The notes: generated by a model not told the origin, from the letters alone. Positions 19,968 to 27,989 are shown, numbered from the stretch's first letter. The stretch is 64,000 bases of DNA from Brevundimonas alba (GCF_011927945.1 NZ_JAATJM010000001.1:505501-569500), one strand, 5' to 3'. Made by a program: numbers and translations.

Positions 19968-20134
19968 GACGCCGCGCCTCTGGTTCGGCAACGGTCTGAG
20001 CACGCCTTCACCCCGGCCCAGTCACGAGCCCACTTGCGTCGCCATGAGAACGGCCTGCCGCAGACGACGCACGTCTTCTGCGGCAGATCGCGCTTGTCCG
20101 GAGCCTTGCCGAGGTTGACGTGCTTGCGGGCCAT
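19964..20134 (-). CDS. DUF2256 zinc-ribbon-like mini-protein
   Basis: 56 residues. It starts MARKHVNLGKAPDKRDLPQK, then TCVVCGRPFSWRRKWARDWA, then GVKACSDRCR. That is the DUF2256 signature: a CxxC, an aromatic/basic F-x-W-R-K-W-x-x-W core, and CxxxC, arranged to bind one zinc ion. Function is unknown; it is often encoded next to photolyase/cryptochrome-type or stress genes, though not here. Its stop overlaps that of the DoxX-like gene tail to tail within CTAG. The start lies 19 bp from the LiuR-like operator of the divergent MerR gene, so that site may affect both. Confidence 0.85.
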   Translation of the reverse strand: MARKHVNLGKAPDKRDLPQKTCVVCGRPFSWRRKWARDWAGVKACSDRCRTRGAAS

Positions 20135-20153
20135 AGGGCGCTAAAAGGCTTCC

Positions 20154-20171
20154 CTTTACGTGCACGTCAAG
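20154..20171. promoter_or_regulatory. LiuR/MerR-type operator upstream of the merR-acyl-CoA dehydrogenase operon
   Basis: CTTTACGTGCACGTCAAG is a near-perfect 18-bp palindrome with a single mismatched pair. It matches the site upstream of fadA (60935-60952) at 15 of 18 positions. On the plus strand TTTACG could serve as -35 and TCTAGA (20177-20182) as -10 with a 16-bp spacer, so the operator would overlap the promoter. The MerR gene starts at 20191. Confidence 0.7.
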
Positions 20172-20190
20172 TTCGGTCTAGAACTTGTGC

Positions 20191-20676
20191 ATGGCGACCG
20201 CCGACGATCATCGCACCTATTCGATCCGCCAGCTCTGCCGCGAGTTCGGGGCGACGGCGCGCGCGCTGCGGTTCTACGAGGACAAGGGCCTGCTGACGCC
20301 GGCGCGGAAGGGCCAGACGCGGGTCTATGACGCGCGCGACCGGGCCCGGCTGAAGCTGATCCTGCGGGGACGCCGCATCGGCTTCTCGCTGCAGGAGATC
20401 CAGGAGATGCTGGATCTCTACGACCACGACAATCACAACGCCCACCAGATGGCTGTCGCCCTGCGCCGCCACCGGGCCCAGATCGCCGCGCTGAAGCAGC
20501 AGCGCGAGGACCTCGACGCCGCCATCGAGACGGCGGAGGAGGCCTGCGCCGTGATGGAGCGCAAGCTGTCCGAGCACCGCCCCGACCTGCTGCCCGGGGC
20601 CGAGGAATACGCGAACCTGCTGAAGTCGCGTCTGAACCCCGACCACACCGTCCAGCCCTTCAAAGCGAGAGCGTAA
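20191..20676 (+). CDS. MerR-family regulator of acyl-CoA catabolism (LiuR-like)
   Basis: 161 residues from ATG 20191. No Shine-Dalgarno sequence precedes it, and the inferred -10 box ends only 8 bp upstream, so the mRNA may be leaderless. The N-terminal winged helix reads YSIRQLCREFGATARALRFY then EDKGLLTPARKGQTRVYDARDRARLKLILRGRRIGFSL, the MerR pattern close to LiuR. A dimerisation coiled coil follows (about 85-125), with no metal-binding Cys cluster. LiuR proteins control branched-chain amino acid and fatty acid degradation in Proteobacteria. The two acyl-CoA dehydrogenase genes directly downstream and the operator in front fit that role. Confidence 0.88.
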   Translation: MATADDHRTYSIRQLCREFGATARALRFYEDKGLLTPARKGQTRVYDARDRARLKLILRGRRIGFSLQEIQEMLDLYDHDNHNAHQMAVALRRHRAQIAALKQQREDLDAAIETAEEACAVMERKLSEHRPDLLPGAEEYANLLKSRLNPDHTVQPFKARA

Positions 20677-20680
20677 CTCC

Positions 20681-22465
20681 ATGGCCTACAAGGCGCCTGT
20701 CCGCGACCTGACGTTCATCCTGAACGAGGTGCTGGAGATCGACCGCTACGCCAACCAGCCCGGCTTCGCCGACGTGTCCTCGGAACTGGTCGGCCAGATC
20801 CTCGAGGAAGGCGCGAAATTCGCCGAGGAAGTCATCGCCCCGCTGAACCGCGTCGGCGATCTGGAAGGCTGCAAATGGGATAACGGCAAGGTCACGGGCC
20901 CGACCGGCTGGAAGGAAGCCTATCAGCAGATGGTCGCGGCCGGCTGGCCCGGCCTGTCGTCCGATCCGGAATACGGCGGACAGGGCATGCCGGCGATCGT
21001 CGGCATGGCGTTCGGCCAGATGACGGCCGCCGCATCCGCCGCCTTCTCGATGTACCCGGGCCTGACGCACGGCTGCTACGAGGCGCTGCACGCCAACGGC
21101 TCAGACGAGCAGAAGGCGACCTATCTGCCCAAGCTGGCCACAGGCGAGTGGGGCGGGACGATGAACCTGACCGAGCCGCAGTGCGGCACCGATCTGGGCA
21201 TGATCCGCACCAAGGCGGTTCCGAACGGCGACGGCAGCTATTCGATCACCGGCCAGAAAATCTGGATCAGCTCGGGCGAGCACGACTTCACTGACAACAT
21301 CATCCATCTGGTGCTGGCCCGGATCGAGAGCGCGCCGGCGGGGATCAAGGGCATCAGCCTGTTCGTCGTGCCGAAGTATTTCGTCACCGAGGACGGCGGC
21401 GTGGGCGAGCGCAACGAGGGCGCGGGCTGCGCCGGGCTCGAGCACAAGATGGGCATCCACGGCAACGCCACCTGCGTCATGGCCTACGACGGGGCCAAGG
21501 GCTGGCTGGTGGGCCAGGAGAACAAGGGCATGGCGGCGATGTTCGTCATGATGAACGAGGCCCGCCTCGGCACCGGCCTGCAGGGCCTGTCCATCGGCAC
21601 CGCCGCCTATCAGGCGGCCGCCGAGTTCGCGAAAGACCGGCTGCAGGGCCGTTCGCTGACGGGTCCCAAGAACCCGGACGGCCCGGCCGATCCGATCATC
21701 GTCCATCCCGATGTGCGTCGCATGCTGATGGAGGCCAAGGCCTTCGTCGAAGGCGGCCAGGCCTTCATCCTGTGGACCGCCCTGCAGGCCGATCTGCAGC
21801 GGTCGGAAGACGAGGCCATCGCGACCAAGGCGCGCGACTACATGGGCCTGATCACGCCGGTGCTGAAGGCCTATCTGACCGACAAGGGCTTCCATGCCGC
21901 GTCGCTGGCGATGCAGGTGCACGGTGGCTCGGGCTATACCGAGCATTTCCCGGCCAGCCAGTATCTGCGCGATGCGCGGATCACCATGATCTATGAGGGC
22001 GCCAACGGCATTCAGGCGCTGGATCTGGTGGGCCGCAAGCTGCCGTCGAACGGTGGACGGGCGATCATGACCTGGTTCGCCGAGATCGACGCCTTCACCG
22101 CCGAGCATGGCGGCGAAGGTCCGCAGAAGGCCTTCGTCGACGGCCTGACCGACGCCAAGAAGAAGCTGCAGGAGGCCACCATGTGGCTGATGCAGAACGG
22201 CATGGCCAATCCGGACAACGCGGGCGCGGCCTCGACCGACTATCTGAACATCTTCGGCCTGACGGCGCTGGCCTATGTCTGGGCGCAGATGGCGCTGGCG
22301 GCGCAGAAGCAGATCGACGCCGGTTCCGCCGATCCGTTCTACGCCAACAAGATCGCTACGGGCCGGTATTTCGTGGAGCGGATCCTGCCCGACGCGGGGG
22401 CGCACCTCGCCAAGCTGAAGACCGGCGCGGATGTGCTGATGGCCCTGCCGGCGGAGGCGTTCTGA
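20681..22465 (+). CDS. Acyl-CoA dehydrogenase, long form with C-terminal extension (DmdC-like subfamily)
   Basis: 594 residues, about 200 more than classical acyl-CoA dehydrogenases. An N-terminal helical extension (about 1-60) is followed by the FAD/acyl-CoA core ('MNLTEPQCGTDLGMIRTKA', 'ITGQKIWISSGEHD', 'MQVHGGSGYTEHFPASQYLRDARITMIYEGANGIQALDL'). A C-terminal helical domain (about 460-590) follows. The Glu in YEGANGIQ occupies the catalytic base position of medium-chain type enzymes. The subfamily includes DmdC (methylthiopropionyl-CoA dehydrogenase) and FadE-like enzymes; specificity is not predictable. It starts 4 bp after merR and is followed 2 bp later by the next dehydrogenase. Confidence 0.9.
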   Translation: MAYKAPVRDLTFILNEVLEIDRYANQPGFADVSSELVGQILEEGAKFAEEVIAPLNRVGDLEGCKWDNGKVTGPTGWKEAYQQMVAAGWPGLSSDPEYGGQGMPAIVGMAFGQMTAAASAAFSMYPGLTHGCYEALHANGSDEQKATYLPKLATGEWGGTMNLTEPQCGTDLGMIRTKAVPNGDGSYSITGQKIWISSGEHDFTDNIIHLVLARIESAPAGIKGISLFVVPKYFVTEDGGVGERNEGAGCAGLEHKMGIHGNATCVMAYDGAKGWLVGQENKGMAAMFVMMNEARLGTGLQGLSIGTAAYQAAAEFAKDRLQGRSLTGPKNPDGPADPIIVHPDVRRMLMEAKAFVEGGQAFILWTALQADLQRSEDEAIATKARDYMGLITPVLKAYLTDKGFHAASLAMQVHGGSGYTEHFPASQYLRDARITMIYEGANGIQALDLVGRKLPSNGGRAIMTWFAEIDAFTAEHGGEGPQKAFVDGLTDAKKKLQEATMWLMQNGMANPDNAGAASTDYLNIFGLTALAYVWAQMALAAQKQIDAGSADPFYANKIATGRYFVERILPDAGAHLAKLKTGADVLMALPAEAF

Positions 22466-22467
22466 AC

Positions 22468-23631
22468 GTGAACGTCCTCAACGTCCCCGAACCGGCCTTC
22501 ATGCAGGAAGAGGAGATCACCCTCTTCTCCGACTCCGTCGGCAAATGGATCGACGAGCATGCCTCGCCCGAGGCGGTGCAGACCTGGCTGGCGAATTCGT
22601 CAGTGCCGCGGCAGCTGTGGAACGACGCCGGCGAGGCGGGCCTGCTGGGCCTGTCCATGCCCGAGGAAGACGGCGGCATGGGCGGCGACTACCGGCATGA
22701 GGTGGTGCTGATGCGCCAGTTGGGCTGGAAGGGCGCGGACCACTTCGGCATCTCGCTGCACAATGCGATCGTCATGCCCTACATCTGGCACTACGGCACC
22801 GCCGAGCAGAAGGCGCGCTGGCTGCCTCGGCTGCAGTCGGGCGAGCTGGTCGGCGCCATCGCCATGACCGAGCCGGGCGCCGGGTCGGACCTGCAGGGGG
22901 TCAAGACCACCGCCATCAAACAGGGCAACCAGTATGTGGTGAACGGGTCCAAGACCTTCATCACCAACGGCCAGCTGGCCAACTTCATTATCGTCGTGGC
23001 CAAGACCGATCCGGCCGAGGGCGCCAAGGGCACCTCGCTGATCGTGGTCGAGACCGACGGGGCCGAAGGCTTCGAGCGCGGACGGAACCTGCACAAGATC
23101 GGCATGGAGGGGAACGACACCTCCGAGCTGTTCTTCAACGACGTGAAGGTCCCGGGCGAGAACATCATCGGCGGCGGCGAGGGTCAGGGCTTCATCCAGC
23201 TGATGCAGCAGCTGCCGCAGGAGCGGCTGAACATCGCCGTCCAGGGCGTGGCGGCGGCGGAGCGCGGGCTTCAGGAGACCATCGCCTACGTCAAGGAGCG
23301 CAAAGCCTTCGGCAAGCGGGTGATCGACTTCCAGAACACCCAGTTCAAGCTGGCCGAGGTGAAGACCAAGCTGACGGTGGCCAAGGTGTTCGTCGACCAC
23401 TGCCTTGGCCTGCACCTGCAGGGGAAGCTGGACGCCGCCACCGCCTCGATGGCCAAATACTGGGTCACCGATATCCAGGGCGAGGTCATCGACGAGATGC
23501 TGCAGCTGCACGGCGGCTACGGCTATATGAACGAGTATCCGATCGCCCAGCTGTACAAGGATGCGCGGGTGCAGCGGATCTACGGCGGCACCAACGAGAT
23601 CATGAAGCTCTTGATCGCGCGGACGCTCTGA
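22468..23631 (+). CDS. Acyl-CoA dehydrogenase (short form, LCAD/IVD-like)
   Basis: 387 residues from GTG 22468, preceded by GGAGG inside the end of the upstream gene; ATG 22501 is a weaker alternative. Flavin-binding 'AIAMTEPGAGSDLQGVKTTA' and 'YVVNGSKTFITNGQLA' are present. The usual C-terminal catalytic Glu position is Gly (RIYGGTNEIMKLL). A Glu occurs instead in 'GVAAAERGLQETIAY', the site used as base in long-chain and isovaleryl-type enzymes, so the protein should be active. It is co-transcribed with merR and the long dehydrogenase, probably for oxidation of long or branched acyl-CoA. Confidence 0.92.
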   Translation: MNVLNVPEPAFMQEEEITLFSDSVGKWIDEHASPEAVQTWLANSSVPRQLWNDAGEAGLLGLSMPEEDGGMGGDYRHEVVLMRQLGWKGADHFGISLHNAIVMPYIWHYGTAEQKARWLPRLQSGELVGAIAMTEPGAGSDLQGVKTTAIKQGNQYVVNGSKTFITNGQLANFIIVVAKTDPAEGAKGTSLIVVETDGAEGFERGRNLHKIGMEGNDTSELFFNDVKVPGENIIGGGEGQGFIQLMQQLPQERLNIAVQGVAAAERGLQETIAYVKERKAFGKRVIDFQNTQFKLAEVKTKLTVAKVFVDHCLGLHLQGKLDAATASMAKYWVTDIQGEVIDEMLQLHGGYGYMNEYPIAQLYKDARVQRIYGGTNEIMKLLIARTL

Positions 23632-23647
23632 GCCCACACAGCGGGTC

Positions 23648-24367
23648 ATGATCCGCCTCCACGTCCCCCAGCCCCTCTCTTCCGGTGCGGCCGTCGCGCC
23701 AACGCTGGATCAGTCGCGTTACCTGACGCAGGTGATGCGGCTGAAGACCGGCGATGCGCTGCTGGTGTTCAACGGGGTCGACGGCGAGTGGCGCTGCACC
23801 ATCGCGGAGGTGCTCAAGAAGGGCGTCATCCTGCGGGCGGAGGAGCAGGCGCGGGCGCAGACCACCGTGCCGGACGTGCATCTGCTGATCGCCGTGGTGA
23901 AGAAGGCGGCGCTCGAGTTCGCGGTCGAGAAAGCCACGGAGCTGGGCGCGGCGCGGATCCGGCTGGTGACAACGCGGCGGACGCAGGGCGACCGGGTGCG
24001 GATGGACCGGCTGGACGCTATCGCGGTGGAGAGCGCCGAACAGACCGGGCGGCTGGACGTGCCGGCGGTCGATCTGCCGGAGAAGCTGGACGTGTTGCTG
24101 GACGGATGGGACGCCTCACGGCGGCTGATGTTCTGCGACGAGACCGGCGGAGCGCCGGCGATGACGGCGCTGGCCGAGGCGGGCGCGGGTCCGTGGGCGA
24201 TCCTGATCGGGCCGGAGGGCGGGTTCGCGCCGGAGGAGCGGGAACGGCTGAGGGCCCTGCCCTTCACCACCGCCGTGTCTCTGGGCCCGCGGGTGCTGCG
24301 GGCGGACACCGCGGCGACGACCGCCCTGACGCTGTGGCAGGCGGCGGTCGGCGACTGGGAACGGTAG
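23648..24367 (+). CDS. rsmE: 16S rRNA (uracil-1498-N3)-methyltransferase RsmE
   Basis: 239 residues, normal for RsmE. An N-terminal PUA-like domain ('RYLTQVMRLKTGDALLVFNGVDGEWRC') is followed by a SPOUT methyltransferase knot with 'LLIAVVKKAALEFAVEKATELGAARI', 'ILIGPEGGFAPEE' (SAM-binding GPEGGF) and 'LGPRVLRADTAATTAL'. It methylates U1498 in the decoding region of the small subunit. It sits 16 bp after the acyl-CoA dehydrogenase gene and precedes gshA; an rsmE-gshA neighbourhood is common in alphaproteobacteria. Confidence 0.95.
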   Translation: MIRLHVPQPLSSGAAVAPTLDQSRYLTQVMRLKTGDALLVFNGVDGEWRCTIAEVLKKGVILRAEEQARAQTTVPDVHLLIAVVKKAALEFAVEKATELGAARIRLVTTRRTQGDRVRMDRLDAIAVESAEQTGRLDVPAVDLPEKLDVLLDGWDASRRLMFCDETGGAPAMTALAEAGAGPWAILIGPEGGFAPEERERLRALPFTTAVSLGPRVLRADTAATTALTLWQAAVGDWER

Positions 24368-24464
24368 GCTCAAGTCAGGCTTATCGATACACGCGCCGAA
24401 TGGGGCTTGAGCCCACGGCCAAGCCCGCCCATCTAGCGGCGACACCAGGGCTCAGAGAACATTC

Positions 24465-25826
24465 ATGGCCGACGCCGCGCCGCTTACCCGCGAAGACCTT
24501 ATCGGCGCCATGTCGAAGGGATCCAAGCCGAAGGACCAGTGGCGCATCGGCGCCGAGCACGAGAAGTTCGGCTTCGACAAATCGACGCTGCGTCGGCCCG
24601 ACTACGAGGGACCGAACGGCATCAAGGCGATGCTGGAGGGGCTGACGCGGTTCGGCTGGCGGCAGGTGTACGAGGGCGACCATGTCATCGCCCTCGAGCG
24701 GGAAAACGCCGAGGGCTACACGGCCTCGATCTCGCTGGAGCCGGGCGGGCAGTTCGAACTGTCGGGCGCGCCGCTGAAGGACGTGCACGATATCTGCAAC
24801 GAGACCGGCCAGCATCTGATGGAGGTCAAGCAGGTCGCGGACCAGCTGAACCTCGGCTTCCTCGGCGCGGGCTTCGATCCGATGTGGCGGCGCGAGGATG
24901 TGCCGGTGATGCCCAAGGGCCGCTACGACATCATGCGGGCCTATATGCCCAAGCGGGGGTCGCTGGGCCTCGACATGATGCTGCGCACCTGCACCATCCA
25001 GGCGAACCTCGATTTCGACAGCGAGGCGGACATGGTGGCCAAGTTCCGCACCTCGCTGGCCCTGCAGCCGATCGCGACGGCGCTGTTCGCCTGTTCGCCG
25101 TTCACCGAGGGCAAGCCCAACGGCTTCCTGTCGGCCCGGGCCAACGTCTGGACGGACACCGATCCGGACCGGACGGGGATGCTGGATTTCGTGTTCCGCG
25201 ACGGGTTCGGCTTCGAGGCCTATGCCGACTATGCGCTGGACGTGCCGATGTATTTCGCCAAGCGCGACGGCAAATACGTCGATCTGTCGGGCCAGTCGTT
25301 CCGCGCCTTCATGGAGGGCAAGCTGGATGCGCTGCCGGGTGACCGGCCGACGTCCAAGGACTGGGCCGATCATCTGACCACCCTGTTCCCTGAAGTCCGG
25401 CTGAAAGCCTATCTCGAGATGCGCGGCGCCGACGGCGGACCGTGGAGCCGGATCTGCGGCCTGCCTGCGCTGTGGGCCGGCATCCTGTATGACGCGCCGT
25501 CGCTGGCGGCGGCCTGGGACCTGGTCAAGCACTGGGACATTGCCGACCACGAGCGCCTGCGCCGCGACGTGACGCGGCTGGGCCTCAAGGCCGAGGTAGC
25601 AGGGCGGTCGGTGCGCGATGTCGCCGTCGACCTCATCGACATCGCCAGGCACGGCCTGAAGAACCGCGCCCGGTTCTCGGGCGGCATGGTCGACGAGCGC
25701 GGCTATCTGTCGGAGCTTGAGGACATCGCCGACAGCGGGATCACGCCCGCCGACCGTCTGCTGGAGCTGTATCACGGCGACTGGCAGGGCGACGTCAGCC
25801 GCATCTACCGGGACTTCGCCTACTAG
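24465..25826 (+). CDS. gshA: Glutamate-cysteine ligase (plant/alphaproteobacterial GCS2-type)
   Basis: 453 residues, first enzyme of glutathione synthesis. Family motifs are 'WRIGAEHEKFGFD', 'ISLEPGGQFELSGAPLKD' (metal/glutamate-binding Glu), 'MPKGRYDIMRAYMPKRGSLGLDMMLRTCTIQANLDF', 'DGKYVDLSGQSFRAFMEG' and 'EMRGADGGPWSRICGLPALWAGILYD'. This is the monomeric plant-like class typical of alphaproteobacteria rather than the E. coli class. The TAG stop shares CTAG with the convergent small exported protein gene. Confidence 0.95.
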   Translation: MADAAPLTREDLIGAMSKGSKPKDQWRIGAEHEKFGFDKSTLRRPDYEGPNGIKAMLEGLTRFGWRQVYEGDHVIALERENAEGYTASISLEPGGQFELSGAPLKDVHDICNETGQHLMEVKQVADQLNLGFLGAGFDPMWRREDVPVMPKGRYDIMRAYMPKRGSLGLDMMLRTCTIQANLDFDSEADMVAKFRTSLALQPIATALFACSPFTEGKPNGFLSARANVWTDTDPDRTGMLDFVFRDGFGFEAYADYALDVPMYFAKRDGKYVDLSGQSFRAFMEGKLDALPGDRPTSKDWADHLTTLFPEVRLKAYLEMRGADGGPWSRICGLPALWAGILYDAPSLAAAWDLVKHWDIADHERLRRDVTRLGLKAEVAGRSVRDVAVDLIDIARHGLKNRARFSGGMVDERGYLSELEDIADSGITPADRLLELYHGDWQGDVSRIYRDFAY

Positions 25827-26122
25827 GCTGGCCGGGCGGCGTTGCATTGCGCCAGTTCGGCCTCTGTCAGGGCTACGCCGGCCCGCTCGTAGCGGGTGAC
25901 GGCGCCGACGCGGGCGACGAAACGGCGGCACTCGCGCACCGCGGGCTGCGATGCGCCCGACCCGCGGCCGAGGCAGGCGCCGTCCGGACTGCATGCCCAT
26001 GAGCGGCCGTCGAGCATGACGGCGCGGGCTTCGCCCGGCGACGCGAGGGTGGCGGCGGCATCCAGCAACGGCGCAGGCTGCGTCAGGGCGAGGGTGGCGG
26101 ACATCAGGGTCATGAGAAGCAT
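25823..26122 (-). CDS. Small exported protein (resembles the Caulobacter CC_3452-type family)
   Basis: 99 residues. An AGGAGG site lies 6 nt before the ATG. A signal peptide (MLLMTLMSATLALTQPA) precedes a mature part with 'AVMLDGRSWACSPDGACLGRGSGASQPAVRECRRFVARVGAVTRYE' and 'LTEAELAQCN', giving four Cys likely to form two disulphides in the periplasm. I recall this pattern as a small conserved protein of Caulobacterales and Sphingomonadales with no known function; the name is from memory. It is divergent from the TetR gene, with three operator-like sites between them. Confidence 0.7.
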   Translation of the reverse strand: MLLMTLMSATLALTQPAPLLDAAATLASPGEARAVMLDGRSWACSPDGACLGRGSGASQPAVRECRRFVARVGAVTRYERAGVALTEAELAQCNAARPA

Positions 26123-26167
26123 GGGAGCCTCCTTGGGGGCTGTTCATTGCGACCGGCCCGTGCAAAA

Positions 26168-26238
26168 GTGACCGACCGTGCACATATGAGTGACCGCTCG
26201 GTCACTTCGAGTCAAATGAAAAGTGGCCGACTGGACAC
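26168..26238. promoter_or_regulatory. Three tandem operator-like palindromes between the exported-protein and TetR genes
   Basis: Three related 16-mers lie at 26168-26183 (GTGACCGACCGTGCAC), 26190-26205 (GTGACCGCTCGGTCAC, perfect 7-bp arms) and 26223-26238 (GTGGCCGACTGGACAC, flanked by AAAA/TTTT extending the dyad). Start-to-start spacings are 22 and 33 bp, both whole helical turns, so all face the same side of the helix. They most likely bind the TetR protein encoded at 26260. Confidence 0.7.
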
Positions 26239-26259
26239 TTTTGTTATGGAGACGTCCGA

Positions 26260-26847
26260 ATGCCGCCCAAAGGCGCCGCCACCCACGCCCGGCTGATCGA
26301 CGAGGCGATGGCGCAGGTCACCGTGCGCGGACTGGCCGCGGTCAGCCTGCAGGACGTGGCGACCGGCGCGGGGCTGTCGAAGAGCGCGGTTCTGAAGCAT
26401 TTCCAGTCGAAGGAGACGCTGCAGGCCCAGGTGGTCGACACCATGATCGACCGCTTCACCGAGGCGGTGTGGCGTCCGGCGGAACCGCTGCCGGCGGGCC
26501 GCGAACGGCTGGACCGGATCTTCCAGGGCGAGCTGGACTGGATCGATGGCGAGGACCGACCGGGCGGCTGTCCGCTGAAGGCGGCTGCGATCGAGCTGGA
26601 CGACCAGCCGGGGCCATTGCGCGACACGCTGAAGGCCAGTCAGGTACGCTGGGCCAAGGTGCTGAAGCGCGAATTCCGGACGATGAATCCGAACGCCGAC
26701 GACATGACGCTCGAGGTGCTGGTGTTCCAGTTCAAGGGGATCGTGCTGGCCTACGGGCATTCGCGCCGCCTGCTGGACGACGCCGCCGCGCGGGCGCAGG
26801 CGACGGCGGCCTACCGGATGCTTGTGGCCTCGGCCGCGCAGTCCTAG
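26260..26847 (+). CDS. TetR/AcrR-family transcriptional regulator
   Basis: 195 residues. N-terminal HTH: 'THARLIDEAMAQVTVRGLAAVSLQDVATGAGLSKSAVLKHFQSKETL', the typical TetR fold with recognition helix SKSAVLKHF. The C-terminal ligand domain (about 65-190) includes 'GGCPLKAAAIELDDQPGPLRDTLKASQ', a pattern of regulators of reductases or efflux genes. GGAG lies upstream of the ATG. Likely autoregulated, since three dyads sit 22-92 bp upstream. Candidate targets are the divergent exported protein gene and the DUF72-GFA genes 24 bp downstream. Confidence 0.9.
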   Translation: MPPKGAATHARLIDEAMAQVTVRGLAAVSLQDVATGAGLSKSAVLKHFQSKETLQAQVVDTMIDRFTEAVWRPAEPLPAGRERLDRIFQGELDWIDGEDRPGGCPLKAAAIELDDQPGPLRDTLKASQVRWAKVLKREFRTMNPNADDMTLEVLVFQFKGIVLAYGHSRRLLDDAAARAQATAAYRMLVASAAQS

Positions 26848-26871
26848 GTCTGGCGCAGCAGGGAGGGGACC

Positions 26872-27624
26872 ATGAGCGGAACCATCAGAGTCGGCGTCGG
26901 CGGCTGGACCTATGAGCCGTGGCGGGGCGTCTTCTATCCCGACAAGCTGAGCCAGAAGAAGGAGCTGGAGTACGCCAGTTCGAAGCTGACCAGCATCGAG
27001 ATCAACGGCACCTACTATTCGACGTTCAAGCCGGACAGCTGGATGAAGTGGCGGGACGAGACGCCCGAGGGCTTCGTGTTTTCGGTCAAGGCGAGCCGGT
27101 ACTGCACCAATCGCAAGGTGCTCTCCGACATGGGGGAGTCGATGGGGCGGTTCCTCGATCAGGGGCTGACGGCTCTCGGCGACAAACTGGGGCCGATCAA
27201 CTGGCAGTTCATGGGCACGAAGAAGTTCGACGCCGAGGATTTCGAGGGCTTTCTCAAACTGCTGCCGAAGGAGAAGGACGGGGTCCAGCTGCGGCACGCG
27301 CTGGAGGTTCGAAACGGCACCTTCGAAACCGAGCAATTCTACGACCTCGCCCGGAAGTACGGCGTGGCGATCGTCTACGGCCATGACGACGAGGCGCCGG
27401 AGTGGCCGCGCATCGATCAGGACACGGCCGACTTCAGATACGCCCGGCTGATGTCGAGCCGCGAGGACGAGCTGACCGGAATGACCTCGGCGGAGCTGGA
27501 CGGCGTCCTGAAGCAGACCCGGAACTGGGCGAAGACCGGCGATGTGTTCGCCTATTTCATCGCCGGGGCGAAGGTGCGCAATCCGGCGGCGGCGCAGGCT
27601 TTGATCGAAAAGCTGGGGACGTGA
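26872..27624 (+). CDS. DUF72 (YecE-like) TIM-barrel protein
   Basis: 250 residues. DUF72 pattern: 'IRVGVGGWTYEPWRGVFYPDKLSQKKELEYASSKLTSIEINGTYYS', 'WRDETPEGFVFSVKASRYCTN' and 'GDVFAYFIAGAKVRNPAAAQAL'. The fold is a TIM barrel related to nucleases and sugar-phosphate isomerases; no activity is established. It follows the TetR gene by 24 bp, and its TGA overlaps the GTG start of the GFA gene (GTGA), so translation is probably coupled. Confidence 0.9.
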   Translation: MSGTIRVGVGGWTYEPWRGVFYPDKLSQKKELEYASSKLTSIEINGTYYSTFKPDSWMKWRDETPEGFVFSVKASRYCTNRKVLSDMGESMGRFLDQGLTALGDKLGPINWQFMGTKKFDAEDFEGFLKLLPKEKDGVQLRHALEVRNGTFETEQFYDLARKYGVAIVYGHDDEAPEWPRIDQDTADFRYARLMSSREDELTGMTSAELDGVLKQTRNWAKTGDVFAYFIAGAKVRNPAAAQALIEKLGT

Positions 27625-27989
27625 CACGGCGACTGAACGGCGCCTGCCACTGCGGGGCGCAGCGGTTCGCCGCGCCTGCGCCTGAAACGGTGACGCGGTG
27701 CGGCTGTTCGATCTGTTCTAAGCGCGGCGACCTCGTGGCCTACTATCCACCGGAAGAGGTCGAACTGGACCTCACGCGAGCGAGCCTCGCCGCCTATCAG
27801 TGGGGCGATCGGATGATGACCTTTCATCACTGCCAGACCTGCGGGTGCAGCGTGTTCAGCGACGCGCCCGCGTGGACCACCGACGAAGGGGAGGACCGGC
27901 CCGCGCGCCTGATCCTGAACGCCCGCCTGTTCGATGACTTCCATCTGGAGGCCGTTCCGGTCCGTAATCTGAACCGCCGCAACGACTGA
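27621..27989 (+). CDS. GFA-family (glutathione-dependent formaldehyde-activating-like) zinc protein
   Basis: 122 residues from a GTG that overlaps the previous stop as GTGA. Zinc-binding motifs are NGACHCGAQRF (CxC), TRCGCSICSKRG (CxCxxC) and FHHCQTCGCSVFS, the seven-Cys pattern of GFA/CENP-V domains. Members condense S-hydroxymethyl-glutathione or have unknown roles. Formaldehyde or glutathione chemistry is only suggested by the family, although gshA and a zinc alcohol dehydrogenase are encoded nearby. Confidence 0.87.
   Translation: MTRRLNGACHCGAQRFAAPAPETVTRCGCSICSKRGDLVAYYPPEEVELDLTRASLAAYQWGDRMMTFHHCQTCGCSVFSDAPAWTTDEGEDRPARLILNARLFDDFHLEAVPVRNLNRRND

Noticed and set aside
24368..24464. 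Possible tRNA or structured RNA between rsmE and gshA
   Set aside because: A short GGGCTTGAGCCC dyad is present, but no T-loop (GGTTCGA-type) or cloverleaf could be built.
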